Assembly (NCBI GenBank): GCA_030678995.1 | Contig: JAUXTQ010000007.1 | Coordinates: 115,368 to 166,772 of the forward strand | DNA: 51,405 nucleotides | Direction: 5' to 3' | DNA from: Caulobacter sp. | GTDB taxonomy: Bacteria; Pseudomonadota; Alphaproteobacteria; Caulobacterales; Caulobacteraceae | Shown here: piece after piece, positions 1 through 6,440 of the stretch | Layout of the letters: every line of letters starts with the position of its first letter | Numbering within the stretch: position 1 is the stretch's first letter | Position numbers and translations under genes: made by a program | The notes under the pieces: generated by a model | Seen by the model: the letters and a program-made list of their open reading frames with translations, nothing else | Told to the model about the DNA's origin: nothing | The model's database searches: none

Positions 1-150
1 GTTCGGCCCGTCGAGCGGCCCCAGATAGGTCGGATCGACATAGGCGAAGGTCGGCAGGCCCATGCCGACGATGTTCATCAGCAGGATGCCCAGCACCGCG
101 AAGCCGCGCACGGCGTCGATGGACTGATAGCGTTCGGTAGCGGTGGTCAC
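1..150 (-). CDS. DUF418 family membrane protein, N-terminal part
   Basis: Only the first 50 codons lie inside the window; the gene runs off the left edge. Read from a GTG at 150, the protein contains the stretch VRGFAVLGILLMNIVGMG near residues 12-29. This is the typical first transmembrane helix of DUF418/YeiB-type proteins, with the characteristic (D)xxRGFAxLGIxxxN signature. These are multi-spanning inner-membrane proteins, often annotated as possible transporters, with no settled function. The start is inferred from the point where homology-like sequence begins; no strong ribosome binding site is obvious. The family call rests on the N-terminal motif only. Confidence 0.7.
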   Translation of the reverse strand, partial: MTTATERYQSIDAVRGFAVLGILLMNIVGMGLPTFAYVDPTYLGPLDGPN

Positions 151-255
151 GGCGCGCCTCCCCAAGCGGTCTCTGGCCGCGAGGGTGAACACCGGCTGTT
201 GGAAGTCAATCAGGCGGGCGAATTTTGGAAGCCGACGCCCTGCGCGAAGGCGAGA

Positions 256-1161
256 TCAGACGCCGAGGATCCAGCCCTCTTCGCCCTCGACCACGGCGCG
301 GTCGTCATCGCTGACGTCGCCCTTGGGGCCGAACGCGGCGCCCAGGTCGCCGGCTTCGTCGAGCTTGAGGAAGTGCTCGCAGAGGGCGCGGACCTGGGCG
401 CGGTCGGGGACCTCGCCGGGCTCGGCCTTCACCTCGGCCAGGGCGGGATAGACTTCGGCGAAGACGGCTTCCAGCCCGGCGACGTCGTCGGGTTTCAGGG
501 CGCGCCAGCCGGTCTGGAACGGCCAGACCCTGGCCTTGTCGCCCAGCGGGTCGGCCAGGGACTTCACGCGGGGAATGCCGACGATGGCCTGGCTGCCGAC
601 GGTGCCGTTGCCGAACACCTGCCAGACGGTTTTGGCCCCGGCCTTGCCCTTGCCCTGGGTCAGTTTCTCGGCGCGGCGCAGCTGCGGCAGGCCGCTGGTG
701 TCCGCCGTCGGCTTGGTCGTCGACAGCCAGCGCTGGGCGTCGTTGGCCGGACAGCCCCAGAACGGCCAGGGCTGGTCGGTCATCAGCCGGTTCATCTTGG
801 CCGCGACAGCGAAGCGGTTGTTCACGTTGGTCGGCTTGTCGACGACATTGGAGGCCAGGAAGGCCCACATGCCGCTCCAGTCGGGTGACTTGAGCGCCAG
901 CGCCTTGGCCGTGCCTTGCGGATAGCCGAGCGGGAAGTCGAACCCGACCAGGGCCCGTTCATTGCGCCGGCGCAGGTCGGCGAGGACCTCGCCCAGGAGC
1001 TTCATCGCCTCTGCGCGGATCGCGGGATTGTGCGCCTCGAACGTCGGGCGGAAGCGGATGTCGCGCTTGATGACGCCGATCCAGATCGAGTCCTTGCCGG
1101 TCCGCGGCGCGGCGGCCGCGCTCCAGTCGACCATCACATAGGCGCTGAACAGGCGCGACAC
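256..1161 (-). CDS. Conserved hypothetical protein, possible RNase H-fold (DUF429-like)
   Basis: A 301-residue soluble protein with no signal peptide or membrane segment. Close to the N-terminus is MVDWSAAAAPRTGKDSIW, followed near residue 75 by LVGFDFPLGYP. Short acidic strands such as VDWS and GFDFPLGYP resemble the catalytic-core strands of the DUF429/RuvC-like RNase H fold, but this is pattern recognition only. I do not recognise a specific function. The GTG at 1161 is chosen because a GGAGG lies about eight bases upstream; a TTG further upstream and an ATG inside YVMVDW are alternatives. The neighbours (a DUF418 protein and a lipoprotein on the opposite strand) give no functional hint. 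Confidence 0.7.
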   Translation of the reverse strand: MSRLFSAYVMVDWSAAAAPRTGKDSIWIGVIKRDIRFRPTFEAHNPAIRAEAMKLLGEVLADLRRRNERALVGFDFPLGYPQGTAKALALKSPDWSGMWAFLASNVVDKPTNVNNRFAVAAKMNRLMTDQPWPFWGCPANDAQRWLSTTKPTADTSGLPQLRRAEKLTQGKGKAGAKTVWQVFGNGTVGSQAIVGIPRVKSLADPLGDKARVWPFQTGWRALKPDDVAGLEAVFAEVYPALAEVKAEPGEVPDRAQVRALCEHFLKLDEAGDLGAAFGPKGDVSDDDRAVVEGEEGWILGV

Positions 1162-1277
1162 GGGCAAGTCCTCCAACAACAGGCCGGGCTTTTAGCCTTC
1201 GGCGGGCGTTGGAGGAAGCGCGGGCTTCACAACCGGTGTGTTCGTGATATCCAACCGGTCCGACCACGGAGCAAACC

Positions 1278-1634
1278 ATGAAGTCGATCATCGCTGTCGC
1301 GCTCGCCGCCCTGGCCCTGTCGGCCTGCGGACCGTCGTCGGACTCCGGCGCCGACAAGGATCTCAATTCGGCCAAGGCGCGCGCCCGGATCATCCCGCCG
1401 GGACCGACCGGGCCGGTCTACGCCGGCGCTGGAACCATCAACGCGGTGGACGGGTCCTGGGTCACCCTCGATCACGAGGGCGCGGCGGGCTCGGGCCTGG
1501 CCGCGGGTCGCACGAAGTTCCGCACCTGGGGCGACATCATCGCCGCCTCGCCCGGCGAACCCGGCGCGCGGGTGGCGTTCAAGTTCCAGAAGCTCGGCGA
1601 CGGCTGGGCGCTGGTTGAGATGACGGGGCGCTGA
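1278..1634 (+). CDS. Lipoprotein with a degenerate CusF-like domain
   Basis: A 118-residue lipoprotein. The signal sequence MKSIIAVALAALALSAC ends in an LSAC lipobox, so Cys17 is the probable lipidated residue. Residues about 50-116 follow the small OB-fold plan of CusF-type periplasmic copper chaperones (GTINAVDGSWVTLDHEG, later GARVAFKFQKLGDGW). CusF binds Cu(I)/Ag(I) through His, Trp and two Met. Here the His of LDHEG is present, but the segment equivalent to WPEMTMRF reads GLAAGRTKF, so Trp and both Met are missing. Copper binding is therefore doubtful, and another role for the fold is possible. It stands alone between two minus-strand genes. Confidence 0.72.
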   Translation: MKSIIAVALAALALSACGPSSDSGADKDLNSAKARARIIPPGPTGPVYAGAGTINAVDGSWVTLDHEGAAGSGLAAGRTKFRTWGDIIAASPGEPGARVAFKFQKLGDGWALVEMTGR

Positions 1635-1644
1635 AGATGCTCCA

Positions 1645-1740
1645 CATCGGGGGAGCTGTCCGCGAAGCGGACTGAGGGGGTCACCCGAAATCTGAGCGGA
1701 CCCCCTCCGTCTCGGCTTCGCCGAGCCACCTCCCCCGATG
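1645..1740. repeat. Intergenic imperfect palindrome
   Basis: The left part contains ATCGGGGGAGCTGTCC followed by a small CGCGAAGCG hairpin. The right part contains CTCGGCTTCGCCGAG and CCACCTCCCCCGATG. The outer arms are complementary (CATCGGGGGAG against CTCCCCCGATG), so the whole can fold as a long stem with side hairpins. It lies between convergent genes, where it could act as a bidirectional terminator. The architecture resembles the elements near 22.1 and 25.2 kb. Confidence 0.7.
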
Positions 1741-1747
1741 GGGAGGA

Positions 1748-2749
1748 TCAGCTCAGCTTCACCAGCATCTTCCCGGTGTTGCCGCCCTTGAACAGCTTGA
1801 GGAAGGCGCCGGGGGCGTTCTCGATGCCCTCGTCGATGGTCTCGGTCCACTTCAGCTTGCCGTCGTTGATCCAGCCGGACATGTCCTGCAGGAACGCCGG
1901 CAGATGCTCGAAGTGGTTGGAGACGATGAACCCCTCCAGCCGGATGCTCTTGCCGACCGCCTGGATCAGATTCTTGACGCCGTACATCTCGCCGGTGGCG
2001 TTGTACTGGCTGATCATGCCGCACAGGGCGAAACGGGCGAACGGACGTGCGGCGGCCAGGGCCGCGTCCATGTGCTCGCCGCCGACATTCTCGAAATAGA
2101 CGTCGATGCCGGTCGGCGCCGCGCGCATCAGGGCGGCGGTCAGGTCCTTCTCGGCCTTGTAGTCGATGACCTCGTCGCAGCCGATCGACTTGAGGAAGGC
2201 GACCTTGTCCGCGCCGCCGGCCGAGCCGATGACCTTGTTACCCTTGATCTTGGCGATCTGGACCACGACCGAGCCGACCGCGCCGGCGGCGCCCGAGACG
2301 AAGACGATGTCGCCGTCCTTGAGGCCGGCGACCTTCAAGAGGCCCGCCCAGGCGGTCATGCCCGGCATGCCGGCGATGCCCAGGAAGGTCTGCGGCGGCA
2401 GGCCGAAGGTGTTCAGCTTCTGCACCGCCGAGGCCGGGGCGTTGAACGCCTCGCGCCAGCCGAACATGCTCTGCACCAGATCGCCGACGGCGAATGAGGG
2501 ATCATTGGAGGCGACCACCTCGCCGACCGCGCCACCCTGCAAGGCCTCGCCGATCTGGAACGGCGGCACGTAGCTCTTCACGTCGTTCATCCGGCCGCGC
2601 ATGTAGGGATCGACGGTCATCCAGCTGTTGCGCACCTGGACCTCGCCGGCGCCGGGCGCGGGCAGGGTGACGCTGGCCAGTTCGAAGTTGTCGGCCGTGG
2701 GAACGCCCACCGGGCGGCTCTTGAGGCGGATCTCGCGCGAGACGGTCAT
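1748..2749 (-). CDS. NADP-dependent oxidoreductase, MDR superfamily (CurA/leukotriene-B4 reductase-like)
   Basis: A 333-residue cytosolic zinc-independent medium-chain reductase. The GroES-like N-terminal half carries WMTVDPYMRGRM, typical of the NADP-dependent alkenal/one or prostaglandin-reductase branch. The Rossmann half has FVSGAAGAVGSVVVQIAK around residue 150 for NADPH binding and ends in MLVKLS. Such enzymes reduce the C=C bond of alpha,beta-unsaturated carbonyl compounds; the physiological substrate cannot be read here. Two in-frame ATGs lie six bases apart (2755 and 2749). The second has the better spacing from the GGGAGA upstream and starts MTVSREIRL. The gene is divergent from the Gfo/Idh/MocA gene across about 80 bases. 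Confidence 0.9.
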   Translation of the reverse strand: MTVSREIRLKSRPVGVPTADNFELASVTLPAPGAGEVQVRNSWMTVDPYMRGRMNDVKSYVPPFQIGEALQGGAVGEVVASNDPSFAVGDLVQSMFGWREAFNAPASAVQKLNTFGLPPQTFLGIAGMPGMTAWAGLLKVAGLKDGDIVFVSGAAGAVGSVVVQIAKIKGNKVIGSAGGADKVAFLKSIGCDEVIDYKAEKDLTAALMRAAPTGIDVYFENVGGEHMDAALAAARPFARFALCGMISQYNATGEMYGVKNLIQAVGKSIRLEGFIVSNHFEHLPAFLQDMSGWINDGKLKWTETIDEGIENAPGAFLKLFKGGNTGKMLVKLS

Positions 2750-2830
2750 AGACATTTCTCCCAATTTCAAACGACCGTTTAGCCCGTTTGCCAGCCTCGC
2801 GGAAGCCATCGAAGCGCGCTAGAAGCGGGC

Positions 2831-3748
2831 ATGGATCACATTCTCAAGGCCGGGGTCGTCGGGTCGGGCGTCTTCGGCGGCTACCACGCCCGCAAATACG
2901 CCGAGATGGACGGCGTGAAGCTGATGGGCATCTTCGACACCCATCCCGAGCGCTGCTTCGCCATGGCCGAGCAGTATGGCGTCGAGGCCTGGGGCGATCT
3001 GCCGGACCTGCTGGCCCAGTGCGACATCGTCACCGTGGCGACTCCGGCCACCACCCATGCCGGCATGGCGCTGGCCATCCTCAAGGCCGGCAAGCCGGTC
3101 TATGTGGAAAAGCCCCTGGCCACGTCGCTGGAGGACGCCGACCGGATCATTGCCGAGGCCGCGCGCAAGGGTCTGGTGGTCGCCTGCGGCCACCAGGAGC
3201 GGGTGGTGTTCCAGGCCATGGGCCTGTTCGACGTGCCGGAAAAGCCGCTGCGGCTCGAGGCCGTGCGCCGGGGCACGCCGTCGCCGCGCAGCCAGGACGT
3301 TTCGGTGGTGCTCGACCTGATGATCCATGACCTCGACCTGGCCCTGTCGCTGACCGACGCCGAGCCGCTGGCGGTCGAAGGGGAGGGCAGCGGCGTCTCC
3401 CCCGGCTCGCTGGACCTGATCCGCGCCGAGGCCACCTTCGAGGACGGCTTCACCGCGGTGTTCGAGGCCTCGCGCATCGCCGACGCCCGCGAGCGGACCA
3501 TGCGCATCGTCTATCCGTCCGGCGTGCTGGAGATCGACTTCGTCGCCCGCACCTTCCGCAACACCACCCCGTTTGCGTTGAACGAGAACTTCAACGAGAC
3601 CCCCGCCGGCCGCGACCCGCTTGGCGCCAGCGTCGGCGGTTTCATCGACGCGGTGCGCGGAAAGTCGCCACGGCCGGTGGTTACGGCCGAGGAGGCGGCG
3701 AGGGCGCTGGACCTTGCGCTGGCGGTGGAACAGGCTGCGGGGTTCTAG
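2831..3748 (+). CDS. Gfo/Idh/MocA family NAD(P)-dependent oxidoreductase
   Basis: A 305-residue protein. An N-terminal Rossmann motif, AGVVGSGVFGGYHARKY, occupies residues 7-23, and the family signature VYVEKPLA (the EKP motif, whose Lys is catalytic) sits near residue 92. MIHDLDLAL follows around residue 163, as in the substrate-binding half of this family. Family members oxidise or reduce sugars, inositols or related polyols with NAD(P). The substrate is not predictable, and no sugar transport or catabolic genes are adjacent. It is slightly short for the family (usually 330-390 residues) but appears complete. It is transcribed alone, divergently from the MDR reductase. Confidence 0.88.
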   Translation: MDHILKAGVVGSGVFGGYHARKYAEMDGVKLMGIFDTHPERCFAMAEQYGVEAWGDLPDLLAQCDIVTVATPATTHAGMALAILKAGKPVYVEKPLATSLEDADRIIAEAARKGLVVACGHQERVVFQAMGLFDVPEKPLRLEAVRRGTPSPRSQDVSVVLDLMIHDLDLALSLTDAEPLAVEGEGSGVSPGSLDLIRAEATFEDGFTAVFEASRIADARERTMRIVYPSGVLEIDFVARTFRNTTPFALNENFNETPAGRDPLGASVGGFIDAVRGKSPRPVVTAEEAARALDLALAVEQAAGF

Positions 3749-3806
3749 TAGGGAGCGATACCAAGGTCGGCGCACGACCCCTAGCAGACCTCAACTCCCC
3801 CTTCTT

Positions 3807-3858
3807 CCCGCTCATCCTCGCGGAAGCGAGGACCCAGGTTTACGGCCGGTGCACGCAC
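3807..3858 (+). repeat. Left copy of a perfect 52-bp inverted repeat around the GIY-YIG gene
   Basis: The 52 bases here are the exact reverse complement of 4342-4393. Internally the element holds a hairpin formed by CCTCGCGGAAGCGAGG. A third, partial copy lies at 3907-3938 in the same orientation as the right copy. Confidence 0.9.
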
Positions 3859-3906
3859 GGCAGCCGCTGTTCGCCCATCACCGCGATGAGCCCTTGCATC
3901 GAAGAG

Positions 3907-3938
3907 CCTGGGTTCTCGCTTCCGCGAGGATGAGCGGG
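3907..3938 (-). repeat. Partial copy of the same repeat
   Basis: The roughly 32 bases from CCTGGGTTCTCGCTTCCG to GAGGATGAGCGGG match the hairpin half of the 52-bp element with about one difference. It pairs with 3807-3838, giving a stem with a loop of about 68 bases just downstream of the stop of the GIY-YIG gene. Confidence 0.85.
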
Positions 3939-3953
3939 GTTTAGGGGGGAGGC

Positions 3954-4238
3954 TCAGCAAATCTCCGGATACAGGTCCCGCCATCCGGGATTGGCTTTCT
4001 CGATCAGTTCGATCTTCCAGGCCCGGCGCCAGACCTTCATCTGTCGCTCGCGGCGGAAGGCGTCGTCGCGGGTCTCGAAGGCCTCGTACCAAACGAGCAT
4101 CTTTACGGCGTAACGGCTGGTGAACCCAGGCGTCAGTCCTTCGCGATGTTCGCCGACCCGCCGCACGATGCTGTCGGTGGATCCGATATAGAGTGTCCCG
4201 TTCCGCTGGCTCGCGACGATGTAGACGTAGAAGGCCAT
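3954..4238 (-). CDS. GIY-YIG nuclease family protein (UPF0213-type)
   Basis: A 94-residue single-domain protein with the pattern YVYIVAS...GTLYIGST...RRVGEHREG, the GIY-YIG core (second motif GTLYIGSTD), followed by WYEAFETRDDAFRRERQMK with the conserved Arg/Glu region. GIY-YIG domains hydrolyse DNA phosphodiesters in repair and mobile-intron enzymes; the free-standing small UPF0213 members have no firmly assigned role. The ATG at 4238 (MAFYVYIV) matches the family start; a TTG at 4271 would add 11 untypical residues. The gene sits between perfect inverted copies of a 52-bp repeat, which suggests it moved, or is maintained, as a unit. Confidence 0.88.
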   Translation of the reverse strand: MAFYVYIVASQRNGTLYIGSTDSIVRRVGEHREGLTPGFTSRYAVKMLVWYEAFETRDDAFRRERQMKVWRRAWKIELIEKANPGWRDLYPEIC

Positions 4239-4341
4239 GGGGGGGCTCGCACGCGCCTGCCGAGGGAACAATTATAGAGCGTGACGCCATGTCTATCAAC
4301 CCCAAGGAGTTCCCGACTCGGGGAGCCAGACATCCCTTGAG

Positions 4342-4393
4342 GTGCGTGCACCGGCCGTAAACCTGGGTCCTCGCTTCCGCGAGGATGAGCGGG
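4342..4393 (-). repeat. Right copy of the 52-bp inverted repeat
   Basis: Exact reverse complement of 3807-3858, about 0.5 kb away on the other side of the GIY-YIG gene. It ends in GAGGATGAGCGGG, about 70 bases upstream of the glutathione peroxidase start. Confidence 0.9.
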
Positions 4394-4462
4394 AAAAGAA
4401 AAGGGGGCGTTGGTCTCTTCTTGATCCGGCGGGTATAGTTGCCGGAGCTTCCGGAGCCCGCC

Positions 4463-4939
4463 ATGACCACCGCCTACGACTACGACTTCACCGCCATCGA
4501 CGGCTCGGCGCTGCCGATGACCACCTTCAGGGACAAGGTGGTGCTGGTGGTCAATGTGGCCAGCAAGTGCGGCCTGACTCCGCAGTACGACGGGCTCGAG
4601 CAGCTCTATCGCGACTACCGCGACCAGGGGCTCGTGGTGCTGGGCGTGCCCTGCAACCAGTTCGCCGGCCAGGAGCCGGGCTCCGAGGCCGACATCGAGG
4701 ATTTCTGCCGCACCAATTTCGGCGTCGACTTCCCGATGACCAGCAAGGTCGATGTGAAGGGCGAGGGCGCCCATCCGTTCTACAAATGGGCGGTGGCCGA
4801 AGTGGGCGAGCCGGCCGAGCCGGTGTGGAACTTCCACAAGCTGCTGGTCGGCAAAGACGGGTCGCTGATCAACGTCTTCGGCCCGCGCACCACGCCCGAT
4901 GACGCCGAGCTGAAGGCAGCCATCGAGGGGGCGCTGTAG
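4463..4939 (+). CDS. Glutathione peroxidase family protein (cysteine type)
   Basis: A 158-residue thioredoxin-fold peroxidase. The catalytic Cys lies in NVASKCGLTPQ near residue 35. The partner Gln is in PCNQFAGQEPG near residue 70, and the Trp in VWNFHKLLVG near residue 123. Cysteine replaces selenocysteine, as in most bacterial members, which often use thioredoxin rather than glutathione to reduce hydroperoxides. The ATG at 4463 follows a CCGGAG ribosome binding site. The length matches the family. The next gene starts 14 bases downstream and may be cotranscribed, although the functions are not obviously linked. Confidence 0.93.
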   Translation: MTTAYDYDFTAIDGSALPMTTFRDKVVLVVNVASKCGLTPQYDGLEQLYRDYRDQGLVVLGVPCNQFAGQEPGSEADIEDFCRTNFGVDFPMTSKVDVKGEGAHPFYKWAVAEVGEPAEPVWNFHKLLVGKDGSLINVFGPRTTPDDAELKAAIEGAL

Positions 4940-4953
4940 GCGCGACCGGCACG

Positions 4954-6069
4954 GTGAGGCTTTCCCGACGATCCCTGCTGGCCGCGCCGGCCCTGCTCGC
5001 CGTTCCCGGCCTGGCCTGGGCGCGGGACGGCGCGCCCGAGCGCGGACGCGAGGTCATCCAGGCGCTGATGTCCCGCTTCCCGATCCCCGCGGTCTCGGCG
5101 GCGGTCTGGCGCCAGGGCGGGCTGGTCTGGAGCGAGGCCTTCGGCCAGGCTGATCGCGAAGCCGGGCTGGCGGCCATGCCGCACGACCGCTTCCGTCTGG
5201 CCAGTGTTTCCAAGGTGATCACCGCCGCGGCGGCCCTGCGCCTGGCCGAGCGCGGCGTGGTTGACCTCGACGCCCCCATCAGCCGCTACCGCCCCGGCCT
5301 GCCCATGCACCATCGCCAGACCACCCTGCGCCAGCTGCTCAGCCACCAGGGCGGGGTGCGGCACTATATCTATCGCGACATCGACACCGCCGCGCCGGGC
5401 GGCCCGATCGACCGCCGGACCTACGCCTCCACCGCCGAAAAGCTGGCGGTGTTCATCAACGACCCGCTGGTCGCCCCGCCGGGCGAGGCCGTCAACTACT
5501 CGACCTTCGGCTACAGCCTGGTCGGCGCGGTGCTGGAATCGGCGGCGCGCAAGCCTTTCCAGCGGATCCTCGCCGAGGAGGTGGCCGATCCCCTGGCCCT
5601 GGGCAGCCTGGCGCCGGAGATCCCCGGCGCGCATCTCGCCGAGCGGGTCCGCGACTACCAGCCGTCGATGTCGGCGAACGCCCAGCCTGGGGCCAGGCCG
5701 TGCGACCCGATCAACCCGACCTACAAATGGCCGGGCGGCGGCCTGCTGGGCGCGGCGCCGGACCTGGCGCGCTTCTGCGGCGCCTTTACCCGGCCGGGCT
5801 ACATCTCGGCGGCGGGTCTGGAGGACATGTTCACCATCCGACCGCCGTCCGGGACGGTGAAGACCAACACCGCCCTCGGCTGGCGGGTGGACAGGGACGC
5901 CGCCGGCCGCCGCCGGGCGCACCACGACGGCAGCATCCTCGGCGCCCGGTCGGTGATCGTCCTGCTGCCGGACGAGGCCCTGGCCGTGTCGATCCTGACC
6001 AACCTCGGCCAGGTCGACTTCGATCCGGTCGAGCCGGCCCAGCGGATCGCCGAGGCCTTCCTGGCGTAG
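4954..6069 (+). CDS. Exported serine hydrolase, beta-lactamase/penicillin-binding class C fold
   Basis: A 371-residue protein starting at GTG. The N-terminus MRLSRRSLLAAPALLAVPGLAWA is a signal peptide with an SRRSLL twin-arginine-like motif, so Tat export to the periplasm is plausible. SVSK near residue 85 is the SxxK nucleophile motif, YST near 180 is the YxN-equivalent, and HHDGSILG near 320 replaces KTG. These are the three motifs of the PF00144 family, which includes esterases, D-aminopeptidases, transpeptidase-like enzymes and class C lactamases. The sequence does not tell which reaction it performs. It follows the peroxidase gene by 14 bases. Confidence 0.88.
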   Translation: MRLSRRSLLAAPALLAVPGLAWARDGAPERGREVIQALMSRFPIPAVSAAVWRQGGLVWSEAFGQADREAGLAAMPHDRFRLASVSKVITAAAALRLAERGVVDLDAPISRYRPGLPMHHRQTTLRQLLSHQGGVRHYIYRDIDTAAPGGPIDRRTYASTAEKLAVFINDPLVAPPGEAVNYSTFGYSLVGAVLESAARKPFQRILAEEVADPLALGSLAPEIPGAHLAERVRDYQPSMSANAQPGARPCDPINPTYKWPGGGLLGAAPDLARFCGAFTRPGYISAAGLEDMFTIRPPSGTVKTNTALGWRVDRDAAGRRRAHHDGSILGARSVIVLLPDEALAVSILTNLGQVDFDPVEPAQRIAEAFLA

Positions 6070-6440
6070 GACGTAACGACATTCATCCTCTCACAGCGTC
6101 ATGGCCCGACTTGTTCGGGCCACCCATGCACGCTGACGCCGGGGTTTGGCCCGCTGAACGGTCGGCTTTTCACTGTCACAGACAGTGTTCATGGGTGGCC
6201 CGAACAAGTCGGGCCATGACGGACTTATTTGAACGACGCAGCACTCGGCGGCAACCATCGCGGGCCCGAATGTCGATTGATCCTGGAGCGGATTTTTCCC
6301 GTCTTGCGCAGCTTGAAGGGCGCTCCACGCAAGAATCTCGGACGACAGGCCGCTCGCGGGACTGAAATGTGCCCATCCGGCCCTTCCGCGCGGCGCTGCA
6401 CTGCGGTAACCCGCTTGCCGCATATCGAGGAGTGAGCGCC
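6070..6440. other. 371-bp non-coding region upstream of ilvD
   Basis: The left half holds a 31-bp perfect inverted repeat pair (6098-6128 and 6190-6220). The remaining 220 bases to the ilvD start contain no open frame with recognisable sequence and no clear leader-peptide or riboswitch fold that I could identify. A GAGGAG ribosome binding site for ilvD is at 6427-6432. Confidence 0.6.
6098..6220. repeat. Perfect 31-bp inverted repeat with a 61-bp spacer
   Basis: GTCATGGCCCGACTTGTTCG begins the left arm (6098-6128). The right arm (6190-6220) is its exact reverse complement and begins CATGGGTGGCCCGAACAAG. It could form a large cruciform or a miniature mobile element. No target-site duplication is evident. 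Confidence 0.9.

Noticed and set aside
4463..4939. Selenocysteine in the glutathione peroxidase
   Set aside because: The catalytic position is a TGC cysteine codon, with no in-frame TGA.
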